Below, piece by piece: positions 8,560 through 16,004 of a DNA stretch of 40,766 nucleotides (position 1 is its first letter; every line of letters starts with the position of its first letter). The stretch is taken from the NCBI GenBank assembly GCA_902783285.1, contig CACZQM010000128.1:1-40766 (forward strand), given 5' to 3'. The DNA is from an uncultured Desulfovibrio sp. GTDB lineage: Bacteria > Desulfobacterota > Desulfovibrionia > Desulfovibrionales > Desulfovibrionaceae. The translations under genes were made by a program, and so were the position numbers. The notes under the pieces are model-generated. The model had not been told where the DNA came from. It worked only from the letters and a program-made list of their open reading frames with translations, and made no database searches.

Positions 8560-10284
8560 TCAGCCCGGCTGTTCCGTGCCCCTGTCCGGCCAGTACAGTT
8601 CATAGTACAGGCTTTCCGAATCGGAATCGCCGATGAGGAACAGTTCGTCGGATTCCTGGAATTCCCTGCGCGGATCGGGGTTGATGAGCATCTCTCCGTC
8701 TACCTTCTTGATGGCCACCACGTTGCAGCGGCTGTTTTTTCGGATGCCGCTGTCGATCAGCGTTTTGCCGGCAAGCTCGCTGCCGGCCGTCGCACGGAAG
8801 ATGTTCAGCCCTTCGTTGATCATGAACACGCGCCCGGGCTCCATCAGGTTGATGATCCTGTTGGAGACCAGCGAGGCCAGGGAGAGCACCAGCGTCGCCC
8901 CGGCGGCATGCAGCACCTTGACGTTGCGGTCCAGGTTGGTGCGGCTGATGATCTGCACATCGGGGCGCAGGCGGCGGCAGTAGATGGTAAGGTAGATGTT
9001 GATGTCGTCATCATGCGTGGTGATGATGATGGACGGGGCGTTTTTTATGCCTGCCCGTTCCAGGGTGGCGGGATCCGCAGCGTCACCCACCTGCACGCAG
9101 ATGCCGGGCATTTGCGGAGCCACGTTCTGCTTGTCCACGACCACCACGTCCAGTCCGCGGTCCCTGAGGGCGAGCGCTGCGGCTGCCCCCACCCTGCCGC
9201 CGCCCAGCACCAGCACGGGGCCGGCAGGTGCGTCATCCCGCTCCCGTGAGCATTGCTGGCTGAAAGCTTCGACCTGCCCGCGTGATCCGGCGATGACCAG
9301 GACCTTCTGGTCTTCGAGCAAAGTGTCGGGACCGGGCTGTTCGAACACGCCGTGGTTCCACAACCCGACGACGTTGATGCCCATGCTGGCGCGGAGATCG
9401 CTTTCGCGCAGGGTCTTGCCGCCAAGAGTGGTATGCTTCACCTGGGCTTCGGCAATGACCAGGGGGCCGACTGCCGCGAGCTGGCTCACGCAAAGCCTCC
9501 CCGTCGCCACGCGCCGCGTGAGCGACTGGCCCAGCAGCTTGCGGAACTGGAATACCCACGTGCATCCCGCCAGCTTGAGGATGTCGATGGATTCTTCCTT
9601 TTCCGCCCTGGAGATCATGGGCACAGACGTTGTGAGTTCGCGCAGGGTGAATGCCACGTTGGTGTTGCGCACGTCGGTATCGAGCGCCACGACCATGCGT
9701 GCCTGATCCGTCCGCAGGCTGCGGTAGACCTCCACGTCGTCGTAGTCGCCCACTACGGCACGGAGCCCCTGGTCCATGAGCGCCAGGGCATCCTGCGTGC
9801 TGCCGCAGAGGAGCACGTTGACAACGCCATAGCGCGTGAGCACCTGGGCAAGGTTTTTGGAGATGGGGCTCACGCCGACGATGACCACATGGCCGCGGGT
9901 CGAAGCGGGCAGGCTGTGCTGCACCTCGCGCTTCTTTTGAGCTTCCAGCCAGGGATTGTAGATGAACTGCAGGAAAACGGAGGGCAGGACGATGAGCAGC
10001 CCCACGATCCCCGTGAGCAGCACAAGTATGGAAAAGGCTAGCCCCAGGTCGGAATGGAAGGTGATGTCGCCGAAGCCCAGCGTGGACATGACGGTGAGCG
10101 TCCAGTAGACCCCGGTTATCCAGCTGAACTCCCTGCCTTCCAGCAGCATGATGGCATGGAAAAGCACGCTGAAGACAAGGACGAGCACCAGGAGTGCGGC
10201 GGCGAACCGCGTGACGTACGCCACATTGCGCCGCGTCTCCCTTCCTTTGAAGAAGCGGTTGAATTTGTCGGTGGAAAAGTTCAT
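8560..10284 (-). CDS. Two-TM potassium-channel-like protein with tandem RCK/TrkA domains
   Basis: Probable K+ channel or K+-linked regulator in the inner membrane. Residues (574 from this ATG): TM1 about 22-46, pore helix and filter TLGFGD at about 68-73, TM2 about 80-104, then two RCK units. Each unit is a TrkA-N Rossmann fold plus a TrkA-C domain: N1 about 131-250 with C1 270-345, and N2 356-480 with C2 495-560. The second Rossmann fold has canonical GGGRVG (361-366) and Asp384, whereas the first reads GVSPIS and probably lacks normal nucleotide binding. A TTG at 10314 is in frame; the ATG here is preferred but both have weak ribosome sites. It is monocistronic and convergent with the ABC ATPase gene. 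Confidence 0.88.
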   Translation of the reverse strand: MNFSTDKFNRFFKGRETRRNVAYVTRFAAALLVLVLVFSVLFHAIMLLEGREFSWITGVYWTLTVMSTLGFGDITFHSDLGLAFSILVLLTGIVGLLIVLPSVFLQFIYNPWLEAQKKREVQHSLPASTRGHVVIVGVSPISKNLAQVLTRYGVVNVLLCGSTQDALALMDQGLRAVVGDYDDVEVYRSLRTDQARMVVALDTDVRNTNVAFTLRELTTSVPMISRAEKEESIDILKLAGCTWVFQFRKLLGQSLTRRVATGRLCVSQLAAVGPLVIAEAQVKHTTLGGKTLRESDLRASMGINVVGLWNHGVFEQPGPDTLLEDQKVLVIAGSRGQVEAFSQQCSRERDDAPAGPVLVLGGGRVGAAAALALRDRGLDVVVVDKQNVAPQMPGICVQVGDAADPATLERAGIKNAPSIIITTHDDDINIYLTIYCRRLRPDVQIISRTNLDRNVKVLHAAGATLVLSLASLVSNRIINLMEPGRVFMINEGLNIFRATAGSELAGKTLIDSGIRKNSRCNVVAIKKVDGEMLINPDPRREFQESDELFLIGDSDSESLYYELYWPDRGTEQPG

Positions 10285-10329
10285 AGCCGCAGTATGCCCC
10301 GCCCCGCTTGCCAAGGCAAGGCTTTTATG

Positions 10330-10348
10330 CCTGCTGCCAGACAGCAGG
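10330..10348 (-). other. hairpin in the leader of the channel gene
   Basis: Perfect 7-bp inverted repeat CCTGCTG/CAGCAGG around a 5-nt loop in the untranslated region upstream of the channel gene. A second repeat, CTTGCC (10307-10312) with GGCAAG (10315-10320), lies closer to the start. Neither is followed by a U-tract on either strand, so they are not terminators. Role unknown. Confidence 0.3.
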
Positions 10349-10390
10349 GGGCTGGTTCCCGGTCACGATCCGCTTTTTCCGTTCCAGCTG

Positions 10391-10419
10391 TTGACAATAA
10401 CGTTGTGATAACGTAGCAT
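10391..10419 (+). promoter_or_regulatory. sigma-70-type promoter of the racemase operon
   Basis: Perfect TTGACA (10391-10396), exact 17-nt spacer, TAGCAT (10414-10419, 4/6). Transcription would begin near 10426, inside the palindrome at 10423-10434. On the minus strand TTGTCG (10425-10430) and TATCAC (10402-10407) are also spaced 17 nt, so a weaker divergent promoter for the channel gene may overlap it. The spacer and -10 include two copies of ATAACGT (10397-10403 and 10408-10414), exactly 11 bp apart. Confidence 0.6.
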
Positions 10420-10422
10420 GTA

Positions 10423-10434
10423 ATTGTCGACAAT
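10423..10434. promoter_or_regulatory. palindromic operator-like site ATTGTCGACAAT
   Basis: Perfect 12-bp palindrome sitting at the predicted transcription start of the racemase operon. The TTGT-N2-ACAA core resembles operators of FCD-type GntR regulators. No GntR gene is in the window, so the regulator, if any, is encoded elsewhere. Assignment to a family is inference; the symmetry itself is certain. Confidence 0.45.
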
Positions 10435-10525
10435 ATGATTTTTATCAAAAATGGCAACGGGTTTTTCATGCGGGAGAAAACGTCTTGCCCCTGCGGAGGG
10501 CGGCCTGTGCTTGCGGAGGCGTCTT

Positions 10526-11338
10526 ATGGTCCAGCGTTTTGAAAGGCATGCCTTGTCTCCCCTCCCCATCGGGATCGTGGGCGGGATGGGTCCTTATGCG
10601 GGATATGACCTTGTCCGCAAGATATTCCGCTGGACGAAAGCCGGCTGCGATGAAGACCATCTTCCCGTGATGCTCCATTCCTTCCCTGCCTGGATACCGG
10701 GACGCCCGGCGTTCCTGCTGGGCAGGATCGCAGAAAATCCGGGGGAGGACATCGGCGGCATCATGGTGCAGCTTGCCCGCTGCGGGGCCAGGGTCCTGGG
10801 CATGCCCTGCAACACGGCGCACAGCCCCCGCATCCTTGATGCGGCCATGAAGCGCCTTCAGGATTCCTGTGAAGATGTCCGCTTCATCTCCATCATTAAA
10901 AGCGCCGTCGACCATGTGCGGAGCATCTGCAGGCCAGGCGGCCGTGTGGGGCTCCTGGGCACTGTGGCCACGCTGCGCACCAGGCTGTACCAGGACGCGC
11001 TGGAGCAGGCGGGGCTTGAACCCGTCGTTCCCGGCCAGGACGAATGCGACCTGGTGCAGGACGCTATCAGCAGCCCCGGATTCGGCATCAAATCGTTTTC
11101 CGACCCTGTTTCCCCCAGGGCGCGCGGCATCCTGCTCGATGCAGCAGCGCGCCTTGCGGAAGAGAAAGATGTTTCCGTGATCCTCCTGGGGTGCACGGAG
11201 ATCCCCCTGGCCATCCGGGAGACCAGCCTGGGTGGCATCCCTGTTGTGGACGCCACCAGCATCCTTGCCAGGGAATTGGTGCGGGCCAGCTGCCCGGAAC
11301 GGCTCAACGATGCCATAGAACTTCAAACAGAGGAGTAG
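10526..11338 (+). CDS. Aspartate/glutamate-racemase family protein
   Basis: Cofactor-independent amino-acid racemase of the Asp/Glu racemase superfamily. The start has a full GGAGG 6 nt upstream (10515-10519); the frame is open to 10451 but without a ribosome site. The product is 270 residues. The motif GIVGGMGPYAG is at 16-26, and the two catalytic cysteines are in MPCNTAH (Cys95) and LLGCTEIPL (Cys223), so it should be active in both directions. It is the first gene of a three-gene operon; its stop codon is 3 nt before the next ATG and the ribosome site of that gene lies inside this frame. Substrate is not determinable; aspartate, glutamate or a cysteine/cysteate-type amino acid are options given the neighbours. 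Confidence 0.88.
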   Translation: MVQRFERHALSPLPIGIVGGMGPYAGYDLVRKIFRWTKAGCDEDHLPVMLHSFPAWIPGRPAFLLGRIAENPGEDIGGIMVQLARCGARVLGMPCNTAHSPRILDAAMKRLQDSCEDVRFISIIKSAVDHVRSICRPGGRVGLLGTVATLRTRLYQDALEQAGLEPVVPGQDECDLVQDAISSPGFGIKSFSDPVSPRARGILLDAAARLAEEKDVSVILLGCTEIPLAIRETSLGGIPVVDATSILARELVRASCPERLNDAIELQTEE

Positions 11339-11341
11339 CTC

Positions 11342-12343
11342 ATGAATCTTGCTCAGTTTCCACGCCGCGGGTATGTGAAGCATCCCACGCCCATCGAGTT
11401 CCTGCCCCGTTTTTCCGAGGCCCTTGGCGGAAAGGTGAAGGTGTACATCAAGCGCGATGACCTGCTCCCGGGCTGCGCCGGCGGCAACAAGACGCGCAAG
11501 CTTGACTTTTCCATTGCGGATGCGCTCGCCAAGGGCGCCGACACCATCATCACCTGCGGCGCCGTGCAGTCCAACCACTGCAGGCTGACCCTGGCCTGGT
11601 CGGTGCATGAAGGGCTCGACTGCCATCTCGTCCTCGAAGAGCGCGTCCCGGGCAGCTATGATCCTGAAGCATCGGGCAACAACCTGCTGTACCATCTGCT
11701 GGGCGTGAAGAGCATCACCGTGGTGCCCGGCGGATCCCCCATGATGGACGAGATGGAAAAAGTGGCTGCCAAGCTCCGCGCGGAAGGCCGCAAGCCCTAT
11801 ATCATCCCCGGCGGAGCGTCGAATGAGATCGGCGCCCTGGGCTACGTGGCCTGCGCGCAGGAGACCATCCAGCAGATGTTCGACCTGGGGCTCGATTTCG
11901 ACCACATCTACGTCCCCAGCGGCTCCGCCGGCACCCATGCCGGCATGATCGCCGGTTTCGTCGGCAACAACATGGATATCCCGATCTCCGGGATCGATGT
12001 CAGCCGCCCCGGCGACGTGCAGCAGGAGATCGTGTACAAGCTGGCGCAGAAGGTCCTGGACCGCATCGGCGCCGGAGTGCAGCTGCCCAAGGAAAAGGTC
12101 GTCTGCTACGGAGACTATTACCTGCCCGGCTATTCGCGTCCCAACCCCGGCATGGTCGAGGCCGTGAAGCTGCTGGCGCAGACAGAGGCCATACTGCTCG
12201 ATCCGGTTTACAGCGGGAAAGCATTTGCCGGCATGATCGACCACATACGCCAGGGGCGCTTCGCAGAAGGATCGCGCATCCTCTTCCTGCATACAGGCGG
12301 ATCGCCTGCGCTGTATGCCTATCTTCCCACTTTCCTGGGCTAG
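11342..12343 (+). CDS. PLP-dependent D-cysteine desulfhydrase / L-cysteate sulfo-lyase family enzyme
   Basis: Fold-type II PLP enzyme of the ACC deaminase / D-cysteine desulfhydrase family. Family members cleave D-cysteine to pyruvate, ammonia and sulfide (DcyD), or L-cysteate to pyruvate, ammonia and sulfite (CuyA). The PLP lysine is Lys50 in GGNKTRKL (47-54); GAVQSNH (73-79) and SGSAGTHAG (residues 196-204) are typical substrate/phosphate loops, and the C-terminal LHTGGSPALYAY is conserved. Length is 333 residues, normal for the family. GAGGAG overlaps the end of the racemase gene, indicating translational coupling. The motifs do not separate the two activities; the neighbouring racemase would make sense for either enantiomer. 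Confidence 0.85.
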   Translation: MNLAQFPRRGYVKHPTPIEFLPRFSEALGGKVKVYIKRDDLLPGCAGGNKTRKLDFSIADALAKGADTIITCGAVQSNHCRLTLAWSVHEGLDCHLVLEERVPGSYDPEASGNNLLYHLLGVKSITVVPGGSPMMDEMEKVAAKLRAEGRKPYIIPGGASNEIGALGYVACAQETIQQMFDLGLDFDHIYVPSGSAGTHAGMIAGFVGNNMDIPISGIDVSRPGDVQQEIVYKLAQKVLDRIGAGVQLPKEKVVCYGDYYLPGYSRPNPGMVEAVKLLAQTEAILLDPVYSGKAFAGMIDHIRQGRFAEGSRILFLHTGGSPALYAYLPTFLG

Positions 12344-12389
12344 CGCCGGGCAGCGGGCATCATCATAATCCGTGATAGGGAGGCATGAC

Positions 12390-13796
12390 ATGGCAGAACA
12401 AGAGCGGAAATTGCAAATGTACGGCGGGATGCTGGGAGGGTTCGTGCCGCTCCTCATCCTCGTCATAGGGCTCGTGTGGCTCTCTGTGGCGCAGCGGGGC
12501 GGCGTCAAGCCCTTCTGGGCATGCGCCTGGATCGCCCTTGCCGTGGGGCTGTTTTTTGCGCGCAGCAAAGAAGAATACTGCAAGGCCCTCATGCGGGGCA
12601 TCGGTGACAAGACAGGCATCGTCATCGTCACGGCGTGGCTTTTTGCCGGCGTGTTCGGCAAGCTCATGCAGGCGGGCGGGCTGGTCAACGGACTGCTCTG
12701 GCTGGGCATGACCACGGGCGCCGACGGATCCATCTTCGTGGGGCTCGTCTTCCTTGCGGCCATGCTGTTCTCTCTCGGCACGGGCACGTCCACGGGGACC
12801 TGCATCGCACTGACACCGGTGCTTTATCCGGCAGGCGTGTTCCTTGGGGCAGATCCGGCCATGTGCGCCCTGGCCATCCTTTCCGGCGCTGCCTTTGGCG
12901 ATAACCTCGCGCCTGTTTCGGACACCACCATCGTTTCGGCCTACACGCAGGGCGCCACCATGAAGGACGTCGTCCGCAGCCGCTTCCCGCTGGCCATTTC
13001 GGCGGCGGCCGTGGCCATGGTCTTCTTCCTGGTCTTCGGCGGCAACGGCAATGCCGCGGCATTGCCGGAGATCAAGGCCAACCTCGATCCCACAGGGCTC
13101 GTCATGCTCATCGCCCTGATCGTGGTCGTCGCTTCGGCCCTCATGGGGCGGCACATCATCGAATCGCTCATCTACGGCAACGTCACCGCGGCCATCGCCG
13201 GCATCGCCACGGGGAAGATAGCCCCCACGGCCATCTTTGGCATCCCCGCCAAGAGCGGTGGCTCGACCGGCATCATCCAGGCCGGGATCGACGGCGTCGT
13301 GGGCGCCATCATCTTTGCCATCCTCATCCTCGCCGTCACGCAGGTCCTTGTGGAATGCGGCATCATGGACCGGATCCTTGACTATGCCCGCAAGACCTTT
13401 GTGAACACCGTGCGCCAGGCGGAGCTGTTCATCATCGGCGTGACCATCGCGGCCTCCATACCCATTTCGGCCAACGCTCCGGCAGAACTTCTGGTAGGTC
13501 CCAGCCTCGTCAAGCCGATGGGTGAAAAATTCGGACTGGCCGCCGCGCGCAGGGCGAACCTCATGGACTGCGCCGTCTGCACGGTGTTTTTCATGCTGCC
13601 ATGGCATATCGCCGTGGCCACATGGTACGCACAGACGGTGGCCGCTGCCGAAACATACCAGATCGCAGCGCCTTCCGTGAGCGCCGCGCTCATGAACCCG
13701 TATTCCTGGGCCTTGCTCCTCGTCCTGCTGTTCTCGGCCTTCACCGGCTGGAACCGCAGATTCGCCGCCCAGGGTGAGGCCGGCGAGACTGCCTGA
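12390..13796 (+). CDS. NhaC-family Na+/H+ antiporter-like transporter
   Basis: Polytopic inner-membrane secondary transporter of the NhaC superfamily, which includes Na+/H+ antiporters and organic-acid exchangers such as malate/lactate MleN. The ATG has GGGAGG 6 nt upstream; a GTG at 12372 is in frame but lies before that site. The 468-residue product starts with a hydrophobic helix at about 17-31 and has roughly ten more segments, and the GDNLAPVSDTT stretch (about residues 170-180) is characteristic of the family. It is the last gene of the racemase operon, with 46 nt to the preceding gene and a terminator 33 nt downstream. Context suggests uptake or exchange of the amino acid handled by the two enzymes rather than plain sodium export; this is inference. 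Confidence 0.87.
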   Translation: MAEQERKLQMYGGMLGGFVPLLILVIGLVWLSVAQRGGVKPFWACAWIALAVGLFFARSKEEYCKALMRGIGDKTGIVIVTAWLFAGVFGKLMQAGGLVNGLLWLGMTTGADGSIFVGLVFLAAMLFSLGTGTSTGTCIALTPVLYPAGVFLGADPAMCALAILSGAAFGDNLAPVSDTTIVSAYTQGATMKDVVRSRFPLAISAAAVAMVFFLVFGGNGNAAALPEIKANLDPTGLVMLIALIVVVASALMGRHIIESLIYGNVTAAIAGIATGKIAPTAIFGIPAKSGGSTGIIQAGIDGVVGAIIFAILILAVTQVLVECGIMDRILDYARKTFVNTVRQAELFIIGVTIAASIPISANAPAELLVGPSLVKPMGEKFGLAAARRANLMDCAVCTVFFMLPWHIAVATWYAQTVAAAETYQIAAPSVSAALMNPYSWALLLVLLFSAFTGWNRRFAAQGEAGETA

Positions 13797-13828
13797 CAGT
13801 GATCCCAGGCTTTCCCTTGAACTTCCGC

Positions 13829-13853
13829 AGGCCCCGGCTTCCGGGGCCTTTTT
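13829..13853 (+). terminator. rho-independent terminator of the racemase operon
   Basis: Perfect 9-bp stem AGGCCCCGG/CCGGGGCCT with a 3-nt CTT loop, running into five T residues. It closes the racemase/PLP-lyase/transporter transcript. Confidence 0.92.
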
Positions 13854-14001
13854 CATGGCCACGCGTTGCCGCCGGCATATCGTGAATTATTGATCAAGCA
13901 GGAGCCGCCCCCGGCCCATTCCCGCAGCAGGAAGCCTCCAGCTTGTTCCCTTTGATGCAAGCGCCAGGTCCAGGAGCGGCCACGATGCTGGTTATCTGAG
14001 C

Positions 14002-14018
14002 ATAATATCTTGTATTAT
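14002..14018. promoter_or_regulatory. AT-rich inverted repeat ATAATA-N5-TATTAT
   Basis: Perfect 6-bp arms separated by 5 nt within the 340-nt gap before the flavoprotein gene. A TATAAT lies immediately adjacent (14016-14021) but has no good -35. It may be a repressor or redox-regulator site. The stretch 13857-14001 shows nothing else I can name. Confidence 0.3.
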
Positions 14019-14092
14019 AATGTAAAAAATCGATAACATCACTTTTGGCGCCCATGACAGGGATCAAAAGATCGCCATGTCTGCCTGCCTGC

Positions 14093-14130
14093 TTGCCATG
14101 AACAATGTTTTTCTGCTATGATAAAACATT
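14093..14130 (+). promoter_or_regulatory. promoter with overlapping operator for the CoADR-rhodanese gene
   Basis: TTGCCA (5/6, 14093-14098), 18-nt spacer, TATGAT (5/6, 14117-14122). A perfect 8-bp inverted repeat, AATGTTTT (14104-14111) and AAAACATT (14123-14130), covers the spacer, the -10 and the predicted start point. This geometry suggests repression by steric exclusion. The regulator is unknown. Confidence 0.6.
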
Positions 14131-14171
14131 CACGTCAAACCAGTGATCCTTTTTCCAGGAGGTTTCCATAG

Positions 14172-15887
14172 ATGGCTCTTAACATCCTCATTATCGGCGG
14201 TGTCGCACTCGGCCCCAAGGCTGCCACGCGTGCCAAGCGCCTGCTCCCCGACAGCAACATCACCATGATCGACCAGGGGACGTATGTTTCCTACGGTGGC
14301 TGCGGCATCCCCTATTTCGTAGGCGGCGATGTGCAGCAGATGAACGGACTTCGCACGACCAATGCCGGCGTCGTCCGCGATGAAGCGTTTTTTGACAGCC
14401 AGAAGGATGTCAAGGTCATCTGCCATATGCGCGCGCTCTCCATCGACCGCAAGGCCAAGGCCGTTGAGGCCGAAGACACCCAGACCGGCGAAAAGCGCAC
14501 CTTCTCCTATGATAAGCTGGTCATCGCCACCGGCAGCAGCCCGCGCATCCCCCCCATCCCCGGCGCCGATCTTAAAAACGTGACTTCCGTCACCTGCCTG
14601 GAAGCCGCACAGGCCATCCAGCAGCAGTGCGCCGCACGCAAGATCAATCATGCCGTGATCATCGGCGCCGGATTCATCGGGCTCGAGATGGCCGTGGCCC
14701 TTGCCGACATGTGGGGCATCAAGGTCACTGTCATCGAGATGATCGATCATGTGCTGCCCGCCCAGCTCTCCCTCAATTTCGCCCAGATGGCCAAGCATGA
14801 CCTTGAAGAACTGGGCGTGACCGTCTACACCGCCGAATCGGTCAAGGAACTCAAGGGCAAAGACGGCGCTGTCTGCCAGGTGGTCACCGACAAGCGCGTC
14901 ATCGATGCCGACCAGGTGATCTTCTCCATCGGCGTGACTCCCAATTCCAAGATCGCATCCGATGCCGGGCTGCTCTGCCATCCGCGCGGCGGCATCATGG
15001 TGAACAGCCATATGCAGACTTCGGACCCGGACATCTACGCCGGCGGCGACGTGGTGGTCGTGCGCAACCTCATAAGCGGCGACTTCAGCTACCTGCCCCT
15101 GGGTTCCATGGCCAACCGCCAGGGCCGGGTCATTGGCAGCAACCTGGGCGGTGTGCAGGCGACGTTCGACGGCGTCGTGGGATCCTGGTGCGTCAAGCTG
15201 AACAAACTGCATTTTTCTGGTGCGGGGCTTACCCTGCACCAGGCACGCCAGGCGGGATTCGACGCTGTTGAAGCCAGCATGGAATCCTATGACATGGCGC
15301 ACTTTTATCCGGGGCACACCCCCCTGCTGCTCAATGTCGTCGCGGACAGGCAGACCAAGCGCATCCTGGGCATCCAGGGCGTGTGCGCCAATGGGCACGC
15401 TGTCAAGGCACGCACAGACGCCGTGGCCGCCATGCTGCAGATCGGCAAGCCCACGCTCAACGACCTCTCCAACCTTGAGATCTGCTATGCGCCGCCTTTC
15501 GCCTCTGCCATGGACGCCATCAACATAGCGGGCAACGTGGCCCAGAACGTCGTGGAAGGGCGCCACAATGCCATCACCCCGGACGAATTCCTCGACCTGT
15601 GGCGCAACCGCGACAAAAACAACATCCTCTTTGTGGACATCCGTCCGCCCAAGGCAGGCAAGCCCATCGAAGAACGCCACCCCGGGCAGTACCTTTCGCT
15701 GCCGCTCGAAGAGTTCAAGCAGCGCCGTGGCGAATTTCCCAAAGACCGTCCTGTGGTGCTCATCTGCAATTCCGGAACGCGCGCCTATGAAACGCAGATC
15801 AAGCTGCGTGCCATGGGCATAGAAGCTCCCAACTCCGAAGGCGGGCACACCGCCATGAAGCTGCGCGGCGACGAAAAGGAATTCTAG
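14172..15887 (+). CDS. CoA-disulfide reductase-like flavoprotein with C-terminal rhodanese domain
   Basis: FAD/NAD(P)H pyridine-nucleotide-disulfide oxidoreductase of the CoADR-Rhd class, which reduces CoA disulfide, CoA persulfides or polysulfide/sulfur. Visible: N-terminal FAD loop GGVALGPKAA (9-18), single redox cysteine Cys44 in SYGGCGIPY, NAD-binding GAGFIGLEMA (about 166-175), second FAD motif YAGGD, dimerisation domain, then a rhodanese domain (about 470-571) with active-site loop CNSGTR starting at Cys532. Length 571 matches this fusion. AGGAGG lies 9 nt upstream. The gene is monocistronic between its own promoter and terminator. In a sulfur-metabolising anaerobe a role in persulfide or sulfur reduction is more likely than NADH oxidation alone. 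Confidence 0.9.
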   Translation: MALNILIIGGVALGPKAATRAKRLLPDSNITMIDQGTYVSYGGCGIPYFVGGDVQQMNGLRTTNAGVVRDEAFFDSQKDVKVICHMRALSIDRKAKAVEAEDTQTGEKRTFSYDKLVIATGSSPRIPPIPGADLKNVTSVTCLEAAQAIQQQCAARKINHAVIIGAGFIGLEMAVALADMWGIKVTVIEMIDHVLPAQLSLNFAQMAKHDLEELGVTVYTAESVKELKGKDGAVCQVVTDKRVIDADQVIFSIGVTPNSKIASDAGLLCHPRGGIMVNSHMQTSDPDIYAGGDVVVVRNLISGDFSYLPLGSMANRQGRVIGSNLGGVQATFDGVVGSWCVKLNKLHFSGAGLTLHQARQAGFDAVEASMESYDMAHFYPGHTPLLLNVVADRQTKRILGIQGVCANGHAVKARTDAVAAMLQIGKPTLNDLSNLEICYAPPFASAMDAINIAGNVAQNVVEGRHNAITPDEFLDLWRNRDKNNILFVDIRPPKAGKPIEERHPGQYLSLPLEEFKQRRGEFPKDRPVVLICNSGTRAYETQIKLRAMGIEAPNSEGGHTAMKLRGDEKEF

Positions 15888-15907
15888 CCAGCACCATGAC
15901 GAAAGCC

Positions 15908-15937
15908 GGGGGCAGCCTGCGGGCTGCCCCTTCGTTT
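15908..15937 (+). terminator. terminator after the CoADR-rhodanese gene
   Basis: 9-bp stem GGGGCAGCC (15909-15917) with GGCTGCCCC (15922-15930), 4-nt loop, followed by TTCGTTT. The U-tract is interrupted, so efficiency may be moderate. Confidence 0.75.
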
Positions 15938-16004
15938 ATGAAAAACCCATGCCTGCGCCCTTGCGAACGCCTGCCACTTGCGGCATACTCTCCCTGAGGA
16001 AATC

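Noticed and set aside
10307-10320. CTTGCC/GGCAAG palindrome as a terminator
   Set aside because: Loop of only 2 nt and no U-tract on either strand; it lies in the leader of the channel gene.
10466-12805. 779-codon open frame on the minus strand across racemase, PLP enzyme and transporter genes
   Set aside because: It spans three well-identified genes on the other strand and has low-complexity shadow composition. Its length comes from GC-biased third positions.
12363-13862. 499-codon open frame opposite the NhaC-type gene
   Set aside because: Antisense shadow of a membrane protein gene; composition rich in His, Asp and Arg, no recognisable domain.
14130-15848. 572-codon open frame opposite the CoADR-rhodanese gene
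   Set aside because: Antisense shadow; rich in Gly/Asp/His repeats typical of reverse-read codons, no motif, no ribosome site.
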